From Prevotella intermedia ATCC 25611 = DSM 20706 (GTDB taxonomy: Bacteria > Bacteroidota > Bacteroidia > Bacteroidales > Bacteroidaceae): a stretch of 64,000 nt of DNA. The notes below the pieces were generated by a model. The model saw only the letters and a list, made by a program, of their open reading frames with translations. It made no database searches and had not been told where the DNA came from. Below are positions 36,851 through 44,674 of this stretch, piece after piece. Both the position numbers and the translations under genes were made by a program. Where the stretch lies: positions 450,501 through 514,500 of the forward strand of contig NZ_CP019301.1 in the NCBI RefSeq assembly GCF_001953955.1, read 5' to 3'. Within the stretch, counting starts at the first letter, position 1; every line of letters starts with the position of its first letter.

Positions 36851-38134
36851 CTATTCAGACTTTGGCGTTGGCGCAGCAGCTTGCAATATCCAATTAATAG
36901 AAGTTATCTTTCCGTTTTGCATTTGCGCCTTGATTGTGTATCTGCTGGAGCCTGTTCCACCTTTTCTTTCTATTACCAAACGAGCAGGAATGGTAATTGT
37001 CTGTATGGTTCCACCACCTTCTTGCTTGTCGGTTGTAGCCTTCATAGCAGTTCCAAGATGCCACATTACATTATTAACGTCTGCCTGATAGAGCTTTTCA
37101 CGCATATACTTTGCCACATCAGCCGTTGTTGCGCCACCCGCACCGAGGAAGTTAAACGAGGGTGCCACTACCTCTTGAATCTTGGAAGTACTCTTGCTGT
37201 TGATGCCTTGCAGGAACTTTCGCACAGCTGCAACTGCGGCTTTTTCCTCGCTTGGCGTCGATGTGTTGTCGAGCATCACCTTCAATTTCTCGTCAGCCTC
37301 CTTGGTATGGATTCCTTTTGGAAACTTTTCTCTGTAACCAAGATAAGCAGCTTCTGTATTCAAACTTACAACTTCGTCCCAATACAGTTCTTCTATTTTC
37401 TTCAGAATTTCGTCCTTATGCGGTGTGTCGGGGTGCGCCTCAAGATATGCTTTGTAAGCTGCAATGGTATTTTGCTGAACCACGTGCCCCCATTCTTCGC
37501 TTTTCTGCTTGTCTTGGTTCAGTAAGTTCTTGATGCTATTGATGTGTGCCAACGGAGCGTTTGGATAGTCTTCCAAGAACTGTTCCATTACTTGTTGGTT
37601 ATTGCTCTTCAATGCTATTTCGTATTCCTCGGCTTCATGGTTCTCGTTACCTTTATTATAGAAGAACAGAAGAACGGCACACATGATAAATGCGATAAGC
37701 AAAGATACGAAAAGAGCCGTATGGTTGTTTTTTGCTGCAGGTTGTACTGTGTTGTCTACTTGCTCCCCTTCAGTGGGCGAAACTCTCTTTTGCTGTGCTT
37801 TCTGCTCTTGAACTGGCGTAGCTTTAGGAAGTTCTTCTTCGACGACAGGTTCTATCTTGATAGGAGCAACAGGTTCTTCGGTATCGTTAGATACAGCTTC
37901 TGCCACTACCTCCTCGTCATAGTTGTCAAACACATCTACGATATCGCTTTTCGTTGTGTTGCCATTTACAGGTTCAGAGTGGTGGCAATTCGGGCAAACA
38001 ACGTCTTCCTTCAGATAGATTTCGCCACAATGGAAACACTTTACGAGGTGCCCCGCAATTTCTACTCCACAACTTGGACAAACTGGTGCTTTATCGCTGA
38101 CTTGATGTCCACATTCAGGACACTTTATAATCAT
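36851..38134 (-). CDS. Zinc-ribbon membrane protein of unknown function
   Basis: A 427-residue protein with two cytoplasmic zinc ribbons (Cys5/8 with 19/22, and Cys33/36 with 47/50), an acidic and Pro-rich linker (about 60-130), one membrane segment near 143-160, and an extracytoplasmic part. The middle (about 170-290) reads as short helical repeats, with AYKAYLEAHPDTP-like units; the C-terminal part (about 300-420) looks like an NTF2/DUF4878-type lipid or peptide-binding fold. The zinc ribbon plus single helix recalls stress-sensing or envelope proteins. I do not assign a function. Confidence 0.7.
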   Translation of the reverse strand: MIIKCPECGHQVSDKAPVCPSCGVEIAGHLVKCFHCGEIYLKEDVVCPNCHHSEPVNGNTTKSDIVDVFDNYDEEVVAEAVSNDTEEPVAPIKIEPVVEEELPKATPVQEQKAQQKRVSPTEGEQVDNTVQPAAKNNHTALFVSLLIAFIMCAVLLFFYNKGNENHEAEEYEIALKSNNQQVMEQFLEDYPNAPLAHINSIKNLLNQDKQKSEEWGHVVQQNTIAAYKAYLEAHPDTPHKDEILKKIEELYWDEVVSLNTEAAYLGYREKFPKGIHTKEADEKLKVMLDNTSTPSEEKAAVAAVRKFLQGINSKSTSKIQEVVAPSFNFLGAGGATTADVAKYMREKLYQADVNNVMWHLGTAMKATTDKQEGGGTIQTITIPARLVIERKGGTGSSRYTIKAQMQNGKITSINWILQAAAPTPKSE

Positions 38135-38197
38135 TGCTATTGAATTTTAATTTTACAGTATCGTTAGTAAGTCAATGTGTATGGGCTACTTCCTTAT

Positions 38198-38923
38198 TTA
38201 ATAGTAGCGCACATTCGTTTTCCGTCGGGAGAAGCGAATTTCACGCATACTGTGCCGCCCCATCAGTCGGCTTTTGTCTACATAACCACGCACTCCGTTT
38301 ATATACCCCTTACCCGTGTACTGCCAGGCAAATATATCTCGACCATCGTTGAGTACTGGCTCCCGAGCCGTGTACTGCGCTATGAAAAGCTTATAGCCTG
38401 TGAGCGAGCCTATAAGATGCTTATTGTAGAAATTGGTATATGTATAAACCAATGGGCGAACGCCATATTCTTTTGTCATTAAATCCAAGAACTTCAGCAA
38501 GCTGTCTTGCAACGCATAGTCGCTCAGTCCGCCTGTGGTCTCTATATCGACCATCGGAATCAAGTCTTGGTCTTGCGGACGGCACTGCGCACGGAAGTTA
38601 TGCAACTGTTCCAATTGCGGTGTCTGAGGACGGTAGAAGTGGTAAGAGCCCACATTCATTCCGTTTCGCTTTGCTGCTTGTATGTTCTCGTAATACCTGC
38701 GGTCTATCAAATCCCTGCCTTCAGTAGCCTTCAAATAAACATAGTTTAGCTTATGGTTGCTGTTAGTAGCTACTGTTTCCCACCACACATCGCCTTGATA
38801 ATGGCTCATATCAAGTCCATGCACGTGGTCGCACGTATCCTCACATTGTATATTATATTGCGCCTTGACTCCTAAAAACGAAAACATACATAGGACGACA
38901 AGTATATATTTTCTTCTGCTCAT
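38198..38923 (-). CDS. Secreted GH25 lysozyme-like muramidase
   Basis: A 241-residue exported protein of glycoside hydrolase family 25, which cleaves the glycan of peptidoglycan. Signal peptide to about residue 21. The family active-site strands are visible: GLDMSHYQGDV (catalytic Asp), VYLKATEG, and PMVDIET (catalytic Asp-x-Glu). A further WQYTGKG completes the barrel. A role in wall turnover or in attack on other bacteria is possible; no immunity gene is seen. The -7 motif is at 38929-38936. Confidence 0.92.
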   Translation of the reverse strand: MSRRKYILVVLCMFSFLGVKAQYNIQCEDTCDHVHGLDMSHYQGDVWWETVATNSNHKLNYVYLKATEGRDLIDRRYYENIQAAKRNGMNVGSYHFYRPQTPQLEQLHNFRAQCRPQDQDLIPMVDIETTGGLSDYALQDSLLKFLDLMTKEYGVRPLVYTYTNFYNKHLIGSLTGYKLFIAQYTAREPVLNDGRDIFAWQYTGKGYINGVRGYVDKSRLMGRHSMREIRFSRRKTNVRYY

Positions 38924-38928
38924 ATCTG

Positions 38929-38936
38929 CAAAGATA
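38929..38936 (-). promoter_or_regulatory. -7 promoter motif of the GH25 gene
   Basis: TATCTTTG on the minus strand, 5 bases ahead of the start codon, which again implies a leaderless or nearly leaderless message. Confidence 0.6.
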
Positions 38937-39100
38937 CTACTTATAATTGATTTGCGAAAGGCATACCGCTCTTAATTAATCGTTTACTAAAAATTTTAGT
39001 ATTATTTTGCATGTAATTTGCAAGAAAGACAACCGAACAGTGGCAACGAAGAAAACAGACTTACTTCACGCATCAGCTTCCAAACAAGAAAACCACCTTT

Positions 39101-39132
39101 AGGGAAAATCCTCCCCATATTAGGGAAAATCC
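39101..39132. repeat. Two AGGGAAAATCC units 21 bp apart
   Basis: Exact 11-bp copies at 39101-39111 and 39122-39132 ahead of the secreted RGF-rich protein gene; operator-like or a minimal member of the 21-23-bp array class. Confidence 0.6.
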
Positions 39133-39222
39133 TTTTCAACAATGCAGGAAAAAGCGTTCCTTTGCACCATAAGACGTAGGTTTTGCCACACTATATAACG
39201 AAAAAAGAGAGGAGAAAGAATT

Positions 39223-40095
39223 ATGAAGAAGTACATAATTGCCTTAATGGCACTATTTACAATAGCAACATCAGCCCATTCAATGAGCTACGAACAGGCT
39301 CGTGCACAGGCACTGTTCTTGACCGACAAGATGGCATACGAGCTTAATTTGACAGAAGAACAGTACGAAGCTGCATTTGAAATAAACTTAGACTACCTGA
39401 TGAGCATAAGCAATGCAGACGACCTCTACGGTGCATATTGGAGGCATAGAAACCTTGACTTGAGCTATATACTATTAGATTGGCAGTACCGCTCTTTCAT
39501 CGAGGCTTCCTATTTCTACCGTCCGCTTTGTTGGGACGCAGGCTATTGGTGTCTCAGTATCTATTCAAGATACCCACGCCGCGACTATTATTATTTCAGC
39601 AGACCACGTGTTTACGCAGTTTACAGAGGCGGACACAGTTGGCGAATGAATGGCGGGCGCAGCTGGTATAATGGGCGCAGATATGTAACCTACAACGATA
39701 GAGAACGCTATTTTGGTATGCGCGACAGCTACCAGCGCGGATATTACGAACAGGATTACCAATATATGAACAATGGTTATCCACAAACGGACAGAACGAG
39801 GAGTTTCGGTAACCAACAAGAGAGAAACTTTGGTGGCAACAGGAACTATGGTTTCAACGACGCTCCAAGAAGAAGTTCTACACGAACAACCGTATCTCAC
39901 GGCGCAAGCCGATTTGGAAACAACACAGGTTTCAACACGTTTGGAGGCAGTCGCAGCTATGGAAGCCCTTCTAACCGCCCTGTTCCAAGTAGGTCGTTCA
40001 CCCCTTCAAGAAGCGGCAACCGCTCGTTTGGAACGCCAAATAGTGGCTTCGGAAACTTCAACAACGGCAATTCGCAATTCGGTGGCCATAGATAA
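39223..40095 (+). CDS. Secreted protein with Arg/Gly/Ser/Phe-rich low-complexity tail
   Basis: A 290-residue exported protein I do not recognise. Signal peptide to about residue 20 (MKKYIIALMALFTIATSAHS). Residues 21-75 form a helical segment with LTEEQYEAAFEINLDY, like Spy/CpxP-type domains that bind unfolded proteins. From about 95 the sequence is aromatic- and Arg-rich, and residues 190-290 are a low-complexity RSFG/NFGG tail. Composition of the tail recalls sticky, phase-separating or adhesive proteins; that is inference. The gene starts a monocistronic unit that converges on the histidine phosphatase gene over repeat copy 9. Confidence 0.75.
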   Translation: MKKYIIALMALFTIATSAHSMSYEQARAQALFLTDKMAYELNLTEEQYEAAFEINLDYLMSISNADDLYGAYWRHRNLDLSYILLDWQYRSFIEASYFYRPLCWDAGYWCLSIYSRYPRRDYYYFSRPRVYAVYRGGHSWRMNGGRSWYNGRRYVTYNDRERYFGMRDSYQRGYYEQDYQYMNNGYPQTDRTRSFGNQQERNFGGNRNYGFNDAPRRSSTRTTVSHGASRFGNNTGFNTFGGSRSYGSPSNRPVPSRSFTPSRSGNRSFGTPNSGFGNFNNGNSQFGGHR

Positions 40096-40371
40096 AAGCA
40101 AGCCTTACAGCTTGACCATACACAGATATAAATAAATAATTGATAGGTAGTAACATTTTTCAGCGACAAAGGAAAAGTTAAAGTCGCATTTAAGAAAGGT
40201 TATGTAGAGAGGAACTCCATGCGATATGGTGTTCCTCTTGTTTTTTATTCACTTAGCGCAACACAGACTACAATAAAAGCACGGAGCCATTACAAACGGT
40301 TCACAGTCCTACTTCAGAACTGTAGAAAATTAATGGAAACACCCCTTTTTATGAACAAAAAGAGAATAACA

Positions 40372-40564
40372 AAAGTGTAAATATTTTTCACAAGCCCAAC
40401 TATTGCATAACCACCTCGCTATCAAGGCTTTGCAAAACCTATTGTTTTGCATTCCAAAAGCGTAGGTTTTGCACGGTAAAAGCGGCTGTTTTGCATCGCA
40501 AAACCTACGCTTTCGCAATGCCAAATCGAAATTATCATTTTACCAACGAATTATCTTTACAAAA
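40372..40564 (-). repeat. Composite intergenic repeat, copy 9 (type T-G-T)
   Basis: Lies between convergent genes. Slot 1 GTAGG and slot 3 CCTAC are exact complements; slot 2 is CAGCC. Near-identical in slots to copy 7. Bases 40096-40371 and 40565-40707 hold no gene that I can support. Confidence 0.93.
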
Positions 40565-40707
40565 CCATTGCGTTAATGTAGGGTTACGACTCATCACATT
40601 CCCCATAGCCGTGGCGGTTTTACTTTGGTGTAGGAACGTGAAAAATCACGCCCCAATCTGCTCTATGTGTAGGCATAATTCCTACAAAATACCGACCGCC
40701 TCCTCTA

Positions 40708-41229
40708 CTATATCTTCAAAATCCGCACATCGGCATTTTTCATTACCGCAATTTCGTTCATCGGTTTGCCATAGAATACACTTTGAACAGCCTTGTTAAT
40801 GATGCCGTGTCCTACTGCTAAAACCACCTTGTCGGGATATTCACGCTTTATCCATTCTAAGAATTGTGCTGCCCGTTGCTTCAGTTCTTCCAGCGTTTCT
40901 ATGTCGTCGGGCCACTTTGAGGGGTCGTTTAGGTTGGCAAGCTCTGGTATAAACATTCCTGTGAAACTCCCCCAATCGCGTTCGCGCAATAGTTTTGTCG
41001 TAACGATGGGTACCTGCTTTTCGCTCCCAATCACCAAACGACAGGTTTCAATGCTCCGCTGAAGGTCGCTTGAAACGTATGCATCGAAATACACATCGGC
41101 AAGTCTTTGCCCCAATTCCTTAGCCTGCTGTATGCCGTTTTCGTTCAGTTGCCCCTGCGTTTGCCCTTGCATAATGCGCCTTGCATTATCAATGGTTTCG
41201 CCGTGGCGTACCAAATAGACTGTTGTCAT
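40708..41229 (-). CDS. Histidine phosphatase family protein
   Basis: A 173-residue phosphoglycerate-mutase-like phosphatase. The catalytic LVRHGET motif spans residues 6-12 (His9 nucleophile); the second conserved site, SSDLQRSIET, follows near 53, and GHGIINK carries the second His. Small members act on phosphosugars, cobalamin precursors or nucleotides; no cobalamin genes are adjacent, so the substrate is open. A -7 motif at 41250-41257 precedes it. Confidence 0.92.
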   Translation of the reverse strand: MTTVYLVRHGETIDNARRIMQGQTQGQLNENGIQQAKELGQRLADVYFDAYVSSDLQRSIETCRLVIGSEKQVPIVTTKLLRERDWGSFTGMFIPELANLNDPSKWPDDIETLEELKQRAAQFLEWIKREYPDKVVLAVGHGIINKAVQSVFYGKPMNEIAVMKNADVRILKI

Positions 41230-41249
41230 ATATTATATTTATTTTCTGG

Positions 41250-41257
41250 CAAAAGTA
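41250..41257 (-). promoter_or_regulatory. -7 promoter motif of the histidine phosphatase gene
   Basis: TACTTTTG on the minus strand, 20 bases ahead of the start codon. Confidence 0.7.
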
Positions 41258-41299
41258 ATAAAAACTTGATAGTTAGACAATAGAGTGCAAATTATTTCG

Positions 41300-41307
41300 T
41301 ATATTTG
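41300..41307 (+). promoter_or_regulatory. -7 promoter motif of the DUF308-like gene
   Basis: TATATTTG, 59 bases ahead of the ATG at 41367, divergent from the previous promoter. Confidence 0.65.
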
Positions 41308-41366
41308 CAATAGAAACGTAAAGAAAAGACCACAACGGTCTTTGTTTAAACAAGGTAAAGAAAAGT

Positions 41367-42023
41367 ATGAGATTAATTCAAAGTTCTATCATTCGTGCAA
41401 TTGTTGCGATTGTTATTGGTGCATTATTGGTAAAATACAGAGTGGAAACTATGACTTGGATAACCATTGCAGCTGGAATATTGTTCTTTATTTCGGGTGC
41501 AATTTCGTGCACCGCCTATTATTTTGAGAAAGAAAAAGCAACAAAAGTCCCACCAATAACCGATGAAAAAGGCGATATTGTAAAGGCAAATCCTCCTATT
41601 TTCCCCATCGTGGGTATCGGTTGCGCCGTGTTGGGCATTATCTTGACATTGATGCCGAACGAATTTATAACTTGGGTGGTTTATATTTTTGCCGCAATTC
41701 TTATATTAGGAGCTGTCAATCAGTTTATGAACCTTGCAAGCTCGCGCCAGTTTGCTCGCGTTCCGCTTCTGTTCTGGCTTTTTCCATCAGTAACTTTAGG
41801 TATTGGTATTTATATCATTGCTCAACCAATGGACGCTGCCGCCTTACCATTGAAGGTTATAGGCTGGTGCTTAATGTTCTACGGTGTAGTGGAATTGGTG
41901 AACGCTATCAAGATAAACCAAATGAAACGGGCATACGAAAAGATTGAGAACGCTAAAATTGTAAACGGCGTGAAAATGCCTTCTGACGACAAAATCGAAG
42001 ATGCCGAAATCGTAGAAGAATAG
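41367..42023 (+). CDS. DUF308/HdeD-like membrane protein
   Basis: A 218-residue inner-membrane protein with about six hydrophobic segments arranged as three repeated helix pairs, as in the HdeD/DUF308 family linked to acid stress in enterics. The C-terminal 35 residues are cytoplasmic and charged. Function in Bacteroidota is not known to me. It ends ahead of a clear terminator and converges on udk. Confidence 0.8.
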   Translation: MRLIQSSIIRAIVAIVIGALLVKYRVETMTWITIAAGILFFISGAISCTAYYFEKEKATKVPPITDEKGDIVKANPPIFPIVGIGCAVLGIILTLMPNEFITWVVYIFAAILILGAVNQFMNLASSRQFARVPLLFWLFPSVTLGIGIYIIAQPMDAAALPLKVIGWCLMFYGVVELVNAIKINQMKRAYEKIENAKIVNGVKMPSDDKIEDAEIVEE

Positions 42024-42105
42024 AATTGATGCTGCAAGTTGCTTGTTTCCACATTGCCATGTTGCAATGAGAAAGCAGGTTTACCACTTCGATTAAGAAA
42101 CAAGA

Positions 42106-42150
42106 AAAGTCCTGACAAGTGTTCGTTGCATACAAACTTGTCAGGACTTT
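42106..42150. terminator. Bidirectional terminator between DUF308-like gene and udk
   Basis: AAAGTCCTGACAAGT and ACTTGTCAGGACTTT form a perfect 15-bp stem with a 15-base loop. Confidence 0.9.
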
Positions 42151-42203
42151 ATTTATTTTCTGCTTGCCTTTGCTTTAAACAGACTGTTTCTTACTAAAGT
42201 TCT

Positions 42204-42836
42204 TTACTCCTTGATTTGCGGAACCAAGCCTTTGATATAGCTGCACAGAATGCCTATGCCCTTTGCATTGTCGCCACCTTGCGGAATAATTATATCTGCA
42301 TAACGTTTGGTTGGCTCAATAAACTGTTCGTGCATTGGTTTCAGAACCTTGCGGTATCGGTCTACAACCGTTGCAACGTCGCGTCCGCGTTCTATTATAT
42401 CACGCTCGACATTGCGTATCAAACGTTCGTCGGAATCGCAATCTACAAACACCTTCAAATCCATTACATCGCGGAGTTTCTTATTCAAAAGCGTCATAAT
42501 TCCCTCGATGATAATCACGGGCTTTGGCTCTACGTGAATGGTTTCGGGCAGACGGTTACAAGCCAAATAGCTGTAAGTAGGTTGCTCTATGGCTATTCCA
42601 TTACGCAAATCGTTTACTTGCTTGGTCAGCAACTTCCAATCGAAAGCGTCTGGGTGGTCGAAGTTAATGGCTCTGCGTTCCTCTTCAGTCAGTTCGGTGG
42701 TATCGTTGTAATACGAATCCAACGGCACCACTGCCACGTGGTGAGGAGGCAATGCCTCTACAACCTTCTTTACGACGGTGGTCTTTCCTGAGCCTGTGCC
42801 ACCTGCAATCCCTATTATCGTTATATTCTCGTGCAT
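42204..42836 (-). CDS. udk: Uridine/cytidine kinase
   Basis: A 210-residue kinase that phosphorylates uridine and cytidine to UMP and CMP in pyrimidine salvage. The P-loop is GGTGSGKTT (residues 12-20); the uridine-binding DSYYND and FDHPDAFDW segments are present. It follows the glycosylase gene by only 2 bases, so both are one operon with the upstream secreted nuclease gene, which gives a nucleic-acid-to-nucleotide theme. Confidence 0.95.
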   Translation of the reverse strand: MHENITIIGIAGGTGSGKTTVVKKVVEALPPHHVAVVPLDSYYNDTTELTEEERRAINFDHPDAFDWKLLTKQVNDLRNGIAIEQPTYSYLACNRLPETIHVEPKPVIIIEGIMTLLNKKLRDVMDLKVFVDCDSDERLIRNVERDIIERGRDVATVVDRYRKVLKPMHEQFIEPTKRYADIIIPQGGDNAKGIGILCSYIKGLVPQIKE

Positions 42837-42838
42837 AC

Positions 42839-43420
42839 TTAAATTATCTGTATTTCCTTAAACATCTGTTCGTAGTACACCGCCTTCTTCTCAACCTTCA
42901 TCGGATAGGCACGGCTACTGCTTGGTTGTCGGTATAGTTTCAACGTTCTGCCTTCAAAGTCAAACGTTCTGTACTCTCCCATTTTTAAATTACGAGCATC
43001 TATATTGTAGTGTTCGGTAAAGACTTTGGTGGCAAGTTGCCCTGCTGCCAGTACGGCTTTACATTCTGGTAGCGAACGCAACATTCCGTCAAGGTCGGCA
43101 GGCTCCACTATTTCCAAATCCTTATCGGAAGCCGTCCCCGTGGTTCTTCGTATGCGCAAAGCGGTATCGAAGAGTGCCACACCTTTTTCTTTTAGAAACT
43201 GTTTCAGTTCGTTCAGCCTGTAAGTCTTGTTCGCTTCATCTACGAAATGCAGCTTGTCGCCAAAGAATATCAGCCCAAATATGCGCCACATATCGTTCGT
43301 GAAGTTCGGATAATACCATTCCATTGCCCATCGTTTGGGCGCAGGTGGGAATGTTCCGAGCATCAGCAACTTGGCATTGGTAGGCAGCCACGGCTCAAAT
43401 GGGTGAGTTTCTATCTCCAT
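42839..43420 (-). CDS. Uracil-DNA-glycosylase-superfamily protein
   Basis: A 193-residue UDG-fold protein. Motif A reads LGTFPPAPKR near residue 21 and motif B is QPSSSRAYP near 164. The active-site Asn or Asp of the classical families is not evident in motif A, so activity may differ, for example toward hypoxanthine or other modified bases. The start abuts the stop of the EEP nuclease gene and udk follows by 2 bases, so it is the middle gene of a three-gene operon. Family call is firm, function is inferred. Confidence 0.8.
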   Translation of the reverse strand: MEIETHPFEPWLPTNAKLLMLGTFPPAPKRWAMEWYYPNFTNDMWRIFGLIFFGDKLHFVDEANKTYRLNELKQFLKEKGVALFDTALRIRRTTGTASDKDLEIVEPADLDGMLRSLPECKAVLAAGQLATKVFTEHYNIDARNLKMGEYRTFDFEGRTLKLYRQPSSSRAYPMKVEKKAVYYEQMFKEIQII

Positions 43421-44467
43421 TTACTTTTGTTCCTTCATCAAATAAACTACTACTGGAAGGTGGTCTGAATAGCCATCAAGCCATACACCGCCTGCAGTTG
43501 TACGCTTGGTGTTGCCTTTATAGGGACCCGTTTCTTGGAAAAGATAATCACGACGGAATATCTGATGCTTCCAATACTTCAAATTTGAGAAGTCTTTTTC
43601 ATTGTTCTTGTTCAGGAAGTTTGGCGTCATCACAATCTGGTCGAACAAGTTCCACTTGCCTTGATACTGCAAAGTACCTGTGTTTTCCTTTACCAAGACA
43701 TTGTACCAAGGGTTATACATATCGCCCGCGCCCACTTCTTCGATGTTTGCTTTAGCCGATAGGCATTCGTACATACTCTTGTTTGTCGGGTCGTCGTTCA
43801 TATCTCCCATTACAAGAACCTTTACATTGGGGTCGTCTTGCAAAAGCGAATCCTTCAAAGCCTTGACTTGCTTGCCGCCCAATTCACGATAATAAGAGCC
43901 TGCACCACGACTTGGCCAGTGGCATACAACAACGGTTACATGCTCATCTGCCATTGTTCCGCTTACAGTAAGAAATCCACGTGTAGCGTGTTTGGTATCT
44001 TCTGCACGTTCATAAATATAAGGAACAAGCTTTGTATCACGCACAGTAAAGAGCTTAGGGTTGTAAAGCAAGGCACAATCAATGCCACGCTTGTCTGGTC
44101 CTTCAATATGGACGTACTTATAACCACGAGCTGCGAGTGCTGGCTGCGCAGTCAAGTCGTCTAAAACATGCGCATTTTCAACCTCAGCCAAGCCTATAAA
44201 GGCGCAGCCAACGTTAGGAAGAACATCTGTTCCCATCTCTGCAAGCACTTTAGACATATTACGCAACTTGCTCTCATACTTCATTTTATTCCATTTATAC
44301 GAGCCGTTTGGGGTAAATTCCATATCCCTCTTGCCTTCATCGTGCGTATAATCGAAAAGGTTTTCTTGATTGTAGAAACCAACTCCGTAAACTGAAAACT
44401 TCTTTTGTGCATTAACTTTAGTGCCTAAAAGCACCATAAACATCAGGAAAAATAGATATTTCTTCAT
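43421..44467 (-). CDS. Secreted endonuclease/exonuclease/phosphatase-family enzyme
   Basis: A 348-residue exported EEP-fold hydrolase (DNase I-like). Signal peptide MKKYLFFLMFMVLLGTKVNA. Catalytic motifs are visible: YNQENLFD (Asn), GLAEVEN (Glu), VCHWPSRG (His), GDMNDDP (Asp/Asn) and SDHLPV (Asp-His). It probably cleaves nucleic acids or phosphodiesters outside the cytoplasm. The start at 44467 is set by the signal peptide. It leads the operon with the UDG-like protein and udk and is divergent from the TonB-receptor operon. Confidence 0.9.
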   Translation of the reverse strand: MKKYLFFLMFMVLLGTKVNAQKKFSVYGVGFYNQENLFDYTHDEGKRDMEFTPNGSYKWNKMKYESKLRNMSKVLAEMGTDVLPNVGCAFIGLAEVENAHVLDDLTAQPALAARGYKYVHIEGPDKRGIDCALLYNPKLFTVRDTKLVPYIYERAEDTKHATRGFLTVSGTMADEHVTVVVCHWPSRGAGSYYRELGGKQVKALKDSLLQDDPNVKVLVMGDMNDDPTNKSMYECLSAKANIEEVGAGDMYNPWYNVLVKENTGTLQYQGKWNLFDQIVMTPNFLNKNNEKDFSNLKYWKHQIFRRDYLFQETGPYKGNTKRTTAGGVWLDGYSDHLPVVVYLMKEQK

Positions 44468-44674
44468 TGTTATAATTGTATGATTTTTAATCAAATAAAA
44501 TATTTTGCCAAAGCAAAAATTAAACCACAATCGGGTATTCAATCTGCAAATATCGTGAATTTATCTGATAATAAAGCACGTTTATTAAAATTTTATTCAA
44601 AAAATCCTTTCCTTTTCCAAAAATATTTCGTTACTTTGCAACCTAAAATAATATAATTATATTTAATAAAAGAT

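Noticed and set aside
36764-37525. 253-codon plus-strand ORF
   Set aside because: Antisense to the zinc-ribbon protein; Cys/Phe-rich shadow.
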